Shown here piece after piece: positions 1 through 5,533 of a stretch of DNA of 5,533 nucleotides. The DNA is from Cyclobacteriaceae bacterium (GTDB lineage Bacteria > Bacteroidota > Bacteroidia > Cytophagales > Cyclobacteriaceae), in the NCBI GenBank assembly GCA_029880385.1, contig JAOUOM010000187.1:1-5533 (forward strand). Reading direction: 5' to 3'. The notes beneath the pieces were generated by a model. It worked only from the letters and a program-made list of their open reading frames with translations. It searched no databases and had not been told where the DNA came from. Positions within the stretch are counted from its first letter, which is position 1. Every line of letters starts with the position of its first letter. The translations under genes and the position numbers were made by a program.

Positions 1-26
1 TGAAAGGCGGTATTTTGTACGGGCTT

Positions 27-1097
27 TTATTCATCATCGTCTTCCCACGAAATCCGGGGGGCTGGATTTCCTTTGCCAAGATTAAACCAAAATACGGAAC
101 CAACACCTACTTTGCTCTGAACTTCTATCTGTGATTGATGATTTTCCAGGATGTGCTTGACGATGGAAAGGCCAAGTCCGCTGCCTCCCTTTTCCTTTGA
201 CCGGCTTTTTTCTACCCGGTAAAATCGTTCAAATATCCGATGAATGTCAGCGGCAGGAATGCCACGTCCTGTGTCTTTTACCTCAACACGTATGTGATCA
301 CCCGTATCCGAGATATTGAGCAGGACAGAGCCGTTTTTTTTGGTGTATTTGATGGCGTTTGAAACGAGATTGATCATGACCTGGTAGATGCGGTGAAAAT
401 CCGCCTGTACATACGCTACCGGGGGGCAGGTATCTGAAAAGCCAAGGCGGATGTTTTTTTTGTCGGCCTTGGGTTCCAGTTGATCGTATATTTCGCGACA
501 AAGTTCCATAATATCAAAATCCTCCATTCTCATCCGGATCTCACCACTTTCCATTTGTGAGATGGTGAGCAGGTCTTGAACCAGTATATCGAGCCCGTCC
601 AGGCTTTTTGCGGCTTTTTTTAGAAACTTATTCCTCACTTTTTTATCTTCCACCGCCCCATCCAGCAAGGTGTGTACAAAACCCTGGGCAGCAAAAATGG
701 GTGTTTTCAGTTCGTGCGACACATCCGCTATGAATTCCCTGCGAAAAGTTTCCATTCGTTTTAATTCTTCTATCTCCTGTTGTTTGGTCTCGGCGTATTG
801 ATATAGATCCTTGTTGATAGACCGCAGGGGATTTAGGGAAGAAGGTTTGGTTGCAGCGAAGGATTCCAGATCATTGTCTTTCAGTTTTTCGAGTATAGCG
901 TGAATGTTTTTAATTTCCCTGAAAAACAGAAATTCAGCGATAAGCCGAAACAAAAGGTAGCCCGTCAGCAGGACGAGGAAGAAGATAGACCACAGGATCG
1001 TAGGCGTGGTACCCGGCACCAAAACAAGAAAGAGTGTGGTGATCCCGGCCAGCGCGAGGGAAGAGAGCAGGGCCAGCGCCCTTGGTTTTAGTGCCAT
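27..1097 (-). CDS. PhoR-like membrane sensor histidine kinase
   Basis: This is the sensor kinase of a two-component system. It autophosphorylates on histidine and passes the phosphate to the response regulator encoded just upstream. The 356-residue product has two membrane helices (about residues 7-28 and 33-54) separated by only a few residues (around PGTTPT), so there is practically no periplasmic sensor domain. A charged, partly helical linker (about 55-118) follows; no clear PAS domain and only a vague HAMP-like segment are visible. The HisKA H-box FIADVSHELKTPI has the phospho-acceptor His128. The HATPase domain shows an N-box (NLVSNAIKYT, 243-252), G1 (DTGRGI, 275-280), F-box (IFERFYR, 288-294) and G2 (GGSGLGL, 304-310), so all catalytic boxes are intact. 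The tail is acidic (WEDDDE). The ATG lies 15 nt after the regulator's stop, indicating co-transcription. The architecture is PhoR-like, but the signal, phosphate or otherwise, cannot be read from sequence, so no symbol is given. Confidence 0.95.
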   Translation of the reverse strand: MALKPRALALLSSLALAGITTLFLVLVPGTTPTILWSIFFLVLLTGYLLFRLIAEFLFFREIKNIHAILEKLKDNDLESFAATKPSSLNPLRSINKDLYQYAETKQQEIEELKRMETFRREFIADVSHELKTPIFAAQGFVHTLLDGAVEDKKVRNKFLKKAAKSLDGLDILVQDLLTISQMESGEIRMRMEDFDIMELCREIYDQLEPKADKKNIRLGFSDTCPPVAYVQADFHRIYQVMINLVSNAIKYTKKNGSVLLNISDTGDHIRVEVKDTGRGIPAADIHRIFERFYRVEKSRSKEKGGSGLGLSIVKHILENHQSQIEVQSKVGVGSVFWFNLGKGNPAPRISWEDDDE

Positions 1098-1112
1098 TGG
1101 TGATCGGGCATT

Positions 1113-1799
1113 TTAACTAACCTCAAATTTATACCCAACCCCTTTGACCGTGCTAATGTATTTATCACCTATTTTTTCGCGCACCTTGCGTATATGTACA
1201 TCCACCGTGCGTGCCAATACATACACATCTGTTCCCCAGATATTTTGCAGGAGTTCTTCGCGTCCAAAGACTTTTCCGGGATGTTGCGCCAGAAAATAGA
1301 GTAGTTCAAATTCTTTTTTGGGCAGACTGATTATTTGTCCATCTCTGGACAGGGTATAACTAGTCCGGTCTATTTCCAGTCCGTCGAAGTTGATCCTGTC
1401 GGTATCGGTTTGTTTTTTTGATTCCCTTCTGAAATACGCCTGTATCCGGCTCATTAATGCCCGTGGCTTGATAGGCTTGGTAATGTAATCATCGGCACCA
1501 CTATCAAAAGCGGCTACTTCTGAGTATTCTTCGGACCGGGCTGTCAGGAAAATAACGAATGTATGTGTCAGTTCCGGTAGTTCTCTGATTTGTCGGCAAG
1601 TCTCCACACCGTCTTGTTTGGGCATCATAATATCCAGAAGGATGAGATCTGGGATAAATTTTTTGGCGATTTCCACACCGCGAATGCCATCCAGGGCTGT
1701 TTTGACCTGATAGCCCTCTTTTGACAGGTTGTACTTTAGTAATTCCAAAATATCCGGCTCATCGTCGACTACCAGTATTTTATATTCAGAAGCTGACAT
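1113..1799 (-). CDS. PhoB/OmpR-type DNA-binding response regulator
   Basis: This is a cytoplasmic transcription regulator and the phosphorylation target of the adjacent kinase. The 228-residue length is normal for the OmpR/PhoB family. The receiver domain (about residues 6-122) has the acidic pair D12/D13, the phospho-acceptor D56 in LILLDIMMP, the switch residue T86 in FLTAR and the conserved K108 in ITKPIKP. A short linker rich in K, Q, T and D (about 124-135) leads to the winged-helix DNA-binding domain (about 136-227). Its recognition helix TVDVHIRKVREKI (198-210) and the wing motif STVKGVGYKF (216-225) are typical. The ATG is preceded by an A-rich stretch without a Shine-Dalgarno sequence, as is usual in Bacteroidota. 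It is the first gene of a two-gene unit with the kinase. The closest described subfamily is PhoB-like, but the target genes are unknown. Confidence 0.96.
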   Translation of the reverse strand: MSASEYKILVVDDEPDILELLKYNLSKEGYQVKTALDGIRGVEIAKKFIPDLILLDIMMPKQDGVETCRQIRELPELTHTFVIFLTARSEEYSEVAAFDSGADDYITKPIKPRALMSRIQAYFRRESKKQTDTDRINFDGLEIDRTSYTLSRDGQIISLPKKEFELLYFLAQHPGKVFGREELLQNIWGTDVYVLARTVDVHIRKVREKIGDKYISTVKGVGYKFEVS

Positions 1800-1938
1800 T
1801 TTTTACATTTTAATCCCAGGAACCTTGCGTTATCAGTTTTGTATTTGACTCGGTATGAACGTCCATGCAAGACTAACTCATTTAGTGAATGTTGAAGTTA
1901 AGCAAAAATTAAATTTTCCTGCACCAAGTAACAATTCC
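1800..1938 (-). other. Intergenic spacer with possible response-regulator promoter
   Basis: This 139-nt AT-rich gap separates the stop of the aminopeptidase gene from the start of the response regulator, both on the minus strand. Read on that strand it contains TTG (1932-1934), then about 20 nt, then TAATTTTTG (1903-1911). This resembles the Bacteroidota TTG/TAnnTTTG promoter with one extra base in the -7 element. If used, the leader would be about 100 nt. A 13-bp near-palindrome (1905-1917, AAAATTAAATTTT) overlaps the -7 box. No hairpin with a U-run that would terminate the aminopeptidase transcript is visible, so read-through into the two-component genes is possible. Confidence 0.3.
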
Positions 1939-2964
1939 TTAATCTTTCTGACTACTAAAGTGGGCGATAAACAAAACGAAATCCCTGTTGCAGCTTTCAA
2001 AGAGGTTCTCCAGCTGCTTTTCCTGTGAAAAGTAACGATTGAACCCCATGAAATATGCATTGTTTGGCAATGACTGCCGGAATACATCCCTGTACGTTTG
2101 GTTAGTAAACGACAGGGTGTCGAGTGAGGCTGCAATCTGCCGGATCATCCGGATTTTACTTTCTTTTTTTGTCATTTCCGTTGTCGAGTCCCCCCATGAG
2201 GCATACAGGGAGTCAAGGGTATCTTTTCCGCGAAGGATGTGTTCCCTGAACATACGTGTATCAAGTTCATCGTGCATGTATTCCCTGTATTGAAAGGATG
2301 TGTCGCCATATTGGGATACAAGGAACCGACGGGTGATTTCCTTGCCCATGAACGACGCCAGGTTTTCATTAAAATCCAAACTGTCCCTGACAAACAGCGT
2401 GGCATGGGTGAGTTCGTGGAAAATGGTTTCTGCAATTTCAGCGTCTGGCCTGTCAAGAAATCCGGACAATATGGGGTCACGGAACCATCCAAGGGTAGAC
2501 CATGCGCTCACTGACCGTATCCGTGTGTCATATCCCCTGGATTGAAGGGTTTCTTCTTCTTTTCTGGCTTTTTGCAGGTCAAAAAATCCTTTGTAGGCAA
2601 ATGTTCCCAAAAAAGGGAAGGACCATTCGTATGATTGAAATTGATAGGGCAGGCAGGCCGATAGGTTCCACAATACGGGTTTCCCTTTCTGGTCATAATA
2701 TGTTTCGTAATTGGAAGTGGGTTTAAGTCCGATTTGTTCGCCATATTGTTTGCATTTCCGAACCCATTCGATTTTTTTCTTTACAGATGTGGCGACCGTC
2801 GGATCCTGAAGTACCTCACCTACAGGACGTGCCTGTGAAAGAATGGAAAATTGCCCATATGCCTGTCCAATGCCATACCCCAGCATATGGCGATGCTGAA
2901 AGGTGATGATGGAGAGAACCATGGCAATAAAAACAAGGAGTTTTTTCTTGGTAAACCGGCGCAT
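1939..2964 (-). CDS. Membrane-anchored predicted aminopeptidase (COG4324/PF10023)
   Basis: This is a putative zinc metallopeptidase of the family annotated as 'predicted aminopeptidase' (COG4324, PF10023). Its activity is inferred from the family motif and its substrate is unknown. The 341-residue protein begins MRRFTKKKLL followed by one hydrophobic stretch (about 8-22), which acts as an uncleaved anchor or signal peptide. No lipobox cysteine is present, so the catalytic part should lie in the periplasm. The zinc-binding HELTH motif is at 183-187, and E200 in DFNENLASF is the expected third ligand (HExxH plus a downstream Glu). The preceding block WFRDPILSGFLDRPDAEIAE (160-179) is characteristic of the family. 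Length is normal and the frame is intact. The ATG at 2964 is preceded by a T-rich leader without a Shine-Dalgarno sequence. Upstream candidate -7 boxes TACTTTCG (3028-3035) and TATTTTCG (2997-3004) each miss the consensus by one base and lack a clear -33 TTG. The gene is divergent from recA. Confidence 0.9.
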   Translation of the reverse strand: MRRFTKKKLLVFIAMVLSIITFQHRHMLGYGIGQAYGQFSILSQARPVGEVLQDPTVATSVKKKIEWVRKCKQYGEQIGLKPTSNYETYYDQKGKPVLWNLSACLPYQFQSYEWSFPFLGTFAYKGFFDLQKARKEEETLQSRGYDTRIRSVSAWSTLGWFRDPILSGFLDRPDAEIAETIFHELTHATLFVRDSLDFNENLASFMGKEITRRFLVSQYGDTSFQYREYMHDELDTRMFREHILRGKDTLDSLYASWGDSTTEMTKKESKIRMIRQIAASLDTLSFTNQTYRDVFRQSLPNNAYFMGFNRYFSQEKQLENLFESCNRDFVLFIAHFSSQKD

Positions 2965-3097
2965 GTGGCAATGAAAAAAAATGACAGTCTCAAAGGCGAA
3001 AATAGCGTCTATTTTCCACTTTGGGGACGAAAGTAGCCGGGTACCCAGGGGCTGGTATTACCTGGGGAATGATTTGCATGGAAAAATGAAAAAGACA

Positions 3098-3172
3098 GGG
3101 AGTGGCCCGTGTGTGGCAGCCGGATCAAATACTGCCGGTATCCCTGGCAGGGCATGGGCCGTTTCGTCTCCC
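3098..3172 (+). other. Foldable GC-rich inverted-repeat element, function unknown
   Basis: Nested complementary segments can form a long stem. GGGAG (3098-3102) pairs with CTCCC (3168-3172). GGCCCGTG (3104-3111) pairs with CATGGGCC (3153-3160) over 8 bp including one G-U. Inside, CTGCC (3132-3136) can pair either with GGCAG at 3115-3119 or with GGCAG at 3146-3150. The second choice extends to 7 bp with a TATCC loop. The two wobble pairs are G-U on the plus strand but would be A-C on the minus strand, so any RNA fold favours a plus-strand transcript. It lies about 90 nt upstream of the recA -33 box and therefore outside the predicted recA mRNA. No consensus promoter precedes it and no U-tract directly follows it. 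It could be a small RNA, a repeat-type palindrome or chance. Confidence 0.3.
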
Positions 3173-3263
3173 ACGAACAACCGCTATTAACACCCGTTTT
3201 TTGTGGAATTTTTTGTGAGATACAGGGCTGGGGCATTGGGAATGATAAAGATTTTTAAGTACA

Positions 3264-3291
3264 TTGGTATTGGATATTTCCGCTAGTTTTG
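3264..3291 (+). promoter_or_regulatory. Bacteroidota-type promoter of recA
   Basis: TTG (3264-3266) is followed after 17 nt by TAGTTTTG (3284-3291), an exact fit to the -33/-7 consensus TTG-N17-23-TAnnTTTG used by the Bacteroidota primary sigma factor. Transcription should begin a few bases downstream, near 3296-3299, giving a leader of about 36 nt before the recA ATG at 3334. This placement also argues against a TTG start at 3289, which would lie inside the -7 element. Confidence 0.65.
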
Positions 3292-3333
3292 TTCGGTCAA
3301 AATTTCATACTTTCTAACGCTTATATCATCACC

Positions 3334-4335
3334 ATGGCAGATAATACCGAAAAATTAAAAGCACTTCAACTTACGATTGACAAACTGGAGAAAACCTATG
3401 GAAAAGGCACCATCATGAAGCTTAGTGATGAAAAGGTGATGGATGTGCCGGTAATTTCGACAGGTTCCATCGGCCTCGACATTGCATTGGGCGTTGGCGG
3501 CTTGCCCAAAGGTCGTGTGATCGAAGTGTATGGGCCGGAATCGTCTGGTAAGACCACATTGGCCATGCATTGCATAGCCGAGGCACAGAAAAAAGGCGGG
3601 CTTGCCGCTTTTATCGATGCAGAACATGCGTTTGACAAGCTCTATGCTGAAAAACTGGGGATTGATACCGAAAACCTGTTGATTTCACAACCCGACAATG
3701 GAGAGCAGGCACTGGAGATCACCGAGCATCTGATCCGGTCCGGTGCCATCGATATCATTGTGATTGACTCGGTTGCGGCATTGGTGCCAAAAAGTGAACT
3801 GGAAGGGGAAATGGGGGATAGTAAGATGGGCTTACAGGCACGATTGATGTCACAGGCCCTGCGAAAGCTTACGGGTACCATTAACAAGACAGGAGCCTGT
3901 TGTATTTTCATAAACCAGTTAAGGGAGAAGATAGGGGTGATGTTTGGAAACCCTGAAACCACCACAGGTGGTAACGCATTGAAATTTTACGCATCCGTCC
4001 GTTTGGATATTCGGCGTGTGGGCCAGATCAAGGAAAGTGCCGACAACATATTGGGCAACCGCACCCGCGTTAAGGTGGTGAAAAATAAAGTGGCACCCCC
4101 GTTTAAAGTAGTGGAGTTTGACATCATGTATGGAAAAGGGATCAGTAAGACCGGTGAAATCGTGGATTTGGGTGTGGAATTGGATGTGATCCAGAAATCA
4201 GGTTCCTGGTTTTCCTATGCCGGCAATAAACTCGGGCAGGGCAGGGATTCAGTAAAACAGTTGCTGGAAGATAACCCCGAACTCCTGGATGAACTGGAAG
4301 TGAAGATAAAAGAAAAGATAAATGGAAATGCCTGA
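3334..4335 (+). CDS. recA: RecA recombinase
   Basis: RecA is the ATP-dependent recombinase that forms filaments on single-stranded DNA, carries out strand exchange in recombinational repair and, where LexA exists, triggers its self-cleavage. The 333-residue protein has the N-terminal polymerisation helix (KALQLTIDKLEKTYGKG), Walker A GPESSGKTT (67-75), the catalytic Glu97 in FIDAEHAFD, Walker B IIVIDSVAAL (141-150), loop L1 around EMGDSKMG (159-166) and loop L2 with the FINQLREKIGVMFGNPETTT signature (192-211). The C-terminal domain ends soon after NPELLDELEVKIKEKI, so the long acidic tail of E. coli RecA is absent. The start is set at ATG (MADNTEKL). An in-frame TTG 45 nt upstream would add 15 unconserved residues and falls in the promoter. 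No Shine-Dalgarno sequence is present. The stop overlaps the next gene by one base. Confidence 0.98.
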   Translation: MADNTEKLKALQLTIDKLEKTYGKGTIMKLSDEKVMDVPVISTGSIGLDIALGVGGLPKGRVIEVYGPESSGKTTLAMHCIAEAQKKGGLAAFIDAEHAFDKLYAEKLGIDTENLLISQPDNGEQALEITEHLIRSGAIDIIVIDSVAALVPKSELEGEMGDSKMGLQARLMSQALRKLTGTINKTGACCIFINQLREKIGVMFGNPETTTGGNALKFYASVRLDIRRVGQIKESADNILGNRTRVKVVKNKVAPPFKVVEFDIMYGKGISKTGEIVDLGVELDVIQKSGSWFSYAGNKLGQGRDSVKQLLEDNPELLDELEVKIKEKINGNA

Positions 4336-4832
4336 TGAGTTCACGGCCTAAAATCGAGATCAAACGAACCCGGTTTGATTTTTTCCTTGAGATAGTTGCT
4401 GTATGTGCGGTATTGGTGGGGATTCTTTTCCCATCCCTATCCTACCGTGAGCTGCCGACACAGGTTCCGGTTCATTTTGATTTTACGGGTGTGGCCGACG
4501 GATATGGGCACAAGTCTTTTTTGTTATTGTTGATGGGCATTGAGCTGCTGTTGTTTTTGCTGCTGTTTTTTGTTGCCCGATACCCGCACCATTTTAACTA
4601 TCCGGTCAGGATCACACAGGAAAATGCCAGGCACCAGTACCGCAATGCAGTTCTGCTGGTGCGTTCCATGAATGCGGTAATCTGTGTGTTTTATTCATTC
4701 CTGACTACCCGTCTGGTACAACTAGGGCTGGGCGTACAGCATAACCTGGGCTTCTATACCACGTCGGTGTTTGTGTCTGGCTTGTTTCTTCTTTTGTTTT
4801 ATTTTATCTACCGTTCATACGCACACAGATAG
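4335..4832 (+). CDS. DUF1648-domain integral membrane protein
   Basis: This small inner-membrane protein of 165 residues has no known biochemical role. After a basic N-terminus (MSSRPKIEIKRTR) come four predicted membrane helices at about residues 14-35, 61-80, 106-128 and 139-158. Between helices 1 and 2 lies the DUF1648 (PF07853) signature, LPTQVPVHFDFTG (40-52) followed by DGYGHK (55-60). The same motif occurs in SdpI-like and other Bacillota membrane proteins, but the characteristic C-terminal SdpI part is not evident here. The ATG overlaps the recA stop codon (TGATG), so translation is probably coupled to recA and the gene depends on the recA promoter. A weak GGA lies about 8 nt before the start. 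Its stop is 5 nt from the stop of the convergent permease gene. Confidence 0.87.
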   Translation: MSSRPKIEIKRTRFDFFLEIVAVCAVLVGILFPSLSYRELPTQVPVHFDFTGVADGYGHKSFLLLLMGIELLLFLLLFFVARYPHHFNYPVRITQENARHQYRNAVLLVRSMNAVICVFYSFLTTRLVQLGLGVQHNLGFYTTSVFVSGLFLLLFYFIYRSYAHR

Positions 4833-4837
4833 GAGGG

Positions 4838-5533
4838 TTATTGCATACGGATGGCAGATACAGGATCCATTCTGGCAGCCAGAATGGCGGGGATAATGCC
4901 GGACACCATCCCGATGATAACGGAGACCCCCATTCCCAGTACGATATTCCCCACACTGAGAACCAGTTCCAGACTGCCCAGGCTGGCGAAACTAAGCAGG
5001 AAAACCAGCAGGATGCCGATGCCTCCTCCGATGAGGGATAAAAAAACCGACTCGAACAAAAACTGAAATAGGATAAAGTAATTTTTGGCACCCAGGGATT
5101 TCTGTATTCCAATGATATGTGTGCGTTCCCGCACCGACACGAACATGATGTTGGCAATACCAAAACCACCCACCAGTATGGAAAATGAGCCGATCACCCA
5201 GCCTGCCAGGCTAAGGACGTCAAAAAATGAACCAATGGTGTTGACTACCGCTTCCGGACGGTTGAGGGCAAAATCGTCTTCCTCTTTAGGTCTCAGTCCT
5301 CTTTTTCTGCGCATCAGTCCGCGAAGTTCAGCCTCCAGTTCGACAAGTCCTATATCAGAATCCAGCCCTTTGAGGCTGATAGTAGGCTCCACACCCCCAC
5401 GGCCATCGCCGGTGTAATACAATTTAGAGAAAGAGTTAAATGGGAGGTAAATATTTTCATCATTGCTTGGGGCACCAAGAAAACTGTCGCCTTCCTCTTC
5501 CAGGGTACCGATGATGTGAAATTTCATTCCTTT
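4838..5533 (-). CDS. MacB/FtsX-type ABC transporter permease, C-terminal part (5' end outside window)
   Basis: This is the permease subunit of a MacB-type ABC transporter. The family couples cytoplasmic ATP hydrolysis to export or periplasmic work, and the substrate is unknown. About 231 C-terminal residues are visible. The frame stays open to the edge: the codons before the first ATG read Lys-Gly, giving KGMKFHIIGTLEEEG, which fits the end of the periplasmic MacB_PCD domain. That Met is therefore internal and the true start lies beyond 5533. Numbered from that Met, residues 1-95 are periplasmic. The FtsX domain follows, with helices at about 104-130, 150-180 and 187-215, the cytoplasmic coupling segment SVRERTHIIGIQKSLGAK (131-148) and the usual ending AARMDPVSAIRMQ. 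The family normally has another helix and about 180 residues upstream, with an ATPase gene often adjacent, but neither is in view. A perfect 9-bp hairpin is embedded at 4867-4887. Confidence 0.93.
   Translation of the reverse strand, partial: KGMKFHIIGTLEEEGDSFLGAPSNDENIYLPFNSFSKLYYTGDGRGGVEPTISLKGLDSDIGLVELEAELRGLMRRKRGLRPKEEDDFALNRPEAVVNTIGSFFDVLSLAGWVIGSFSILVGGFGIANIMFVSVRERTHIIGIQKSLGAKNYFILFQFLFESVFLSLIGGGIGILLVFLLSFASLGSLELVLSVGNIVLGMGVSVIIGMVSGIIPAILAARMDPVSAIRMQ
4867..4887. repeat. Perfect 9-bp inverted repeat inside permease gene
   Basis: CCATTCTGG (4867-4875) and CCAGAATGG (4879-4887) are exact reverse complements separated by CAG. The hairpin lies within the codons for the conserved ending AILAARMD of the permease and 35 nt past the stop of the DUF1648 gene. 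There is no U-run after it on either strand, so it is not a classical intrinsic terminator. It could still pause polymerase or protect the 3' end of the recA-DUF1648 transcript, which has no other visible terminator. The repeat is seen directly; any role is inference. Confidence 0.4.

Larger units (their letters stand above)
2965..3333. other. Non-coding region between divergent aminopeptidase and recA genes
   Basis: This 369-nt spacer contains no reading frame with recognisable protein features. From left to right it holds the likely leader and promoter zone of the aminopeptidase gene (2965-3040), a 6-bp inverted repeat CCCAGG/CCTGGG (3044-3049 and 3061-3066, 11-nt loop), a larger foldable GC-rich element (3098-3172), two copies of TTTTTTGTG (3197-3205 and 3209-3217), and the recA promoter and leader (3264-3333). 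The 9-mer GGGAATGAT occurs twice (3065-3073 and 3238-3246). I see no tRNA, SRP RNA or tmRNA signature. No typical SOS operator is visible around the promoter: neither the LexA form CTGT-N8-ACAG nor the Gram-positive GAAC-N4-GTTC. Confidence 0.7.

Noticed and set aside
2039..2744. Several open frames of 74-106 codons within the aminopeptidase gene on both strands
   Set aside because: They are shadows of a well-supported gene with family motifs, and none has recognisable protein features.
3044..3066. CCCAGG/CCTGGG inverted repeat as a terminator
   Set aside because: The stem is only 6 bp with an 11-nt loop and no U-tract, and no gene on either strand ends near it.
3098..3202. Intrinsic terminator formed by the GC-rich stem and the T-run at 3197-3202
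   Set aside because: The T-run starts 25 nt after the stem rather than directly behind it, and no plus-strand gene precedes it.
2981..3236. Overlapping small open frames on both strands of the recA upstream region (69 and 75 codons)
   Set aside because: Their translations have no domain, signal or membrane pattern, they are rich in Pro, Gly and Ser as in chance frames, and they overlap each other, the inverted repeats and, on the plus strand, the presumed aminopeptidase leader.
3289..3333. N-terminal extension of RecA from an in-frame TTG at 3289
   Set aside because: The 15 extra residues are unlike any RecA N-terminus, the TTG lies inside the -7 promoter element, and the ATG at 3334 gives the expected MADNTEKL start.
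5525..5527. Complete permease-like gene starting at the ATG at 5527
   Set aside because: The frame remains open to the window edge and the Met sits within a MacB periplasmic-domain strand (KGMKFHIIG), so it is internal and the gene is partial.

Overview
The window looks like ordinary chromosomal DNA from a member of the Bacteroidota. RecA is of the phylum's type: it has the FIDAEHAFD motif and lacks a long acidic C-terminal tail. The recA gene is preceded by a TTG-N17-TAnnTTTG promoter, which is the Bacteroidota sigma factor consensus, and no start codon has a strong Shine-Dalgarno sequence. The order or family cannot be fixed from this much sequence. No mobile element, CRISPR array, tRNA or rRNA is visible.

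Layout. From 27 to 2964 three genes read on the minus strand. In transcription order they are a membrane-anchored HExxH metallopeptidase of the COG4324/PF10023 'predicted aminopeptidase' family, then after a 139-nt gap a PhoB/OmpR-type response regulator, then 15 nt later its cognate PhoR-like sensor histidine kinase. A 369-nt non-coding region (2965-3333) separates this block from the plus-strand genes. It holds the recA promoter and a GC-rich, foldable inverted-repeat element upstream of that promoter. On the plus strand recA (3334-4335) overlaps by one base (TGATG) a small four-helix DUF1648 membrane protein (4335-4832). Only 5 nt beyond its stop lies the stop of a convergent minus-strand gene, the C-terminal part of a MacB/FtsX-type ABC transporter permease. 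That gene is open to the right edge of the window.

How the genes relate. The response regulator and kinase form a clear two-component pair. The kinase has almost no periplasmic loop, so it probably senses through its membrane helices, its linker or a partner protein. RecA is the recombination and repair ATPase; its coupling to DUF1648 is a matter of gene order, with no obvious functional link. The aminopeptidase and the permease have no evident partners here. I see no convincing undescribed system. The points most worth checking are the structured element at 3098-3172 and a perfect hairpin (4867-4887) embedded in the permease gene just past the convergent junction.
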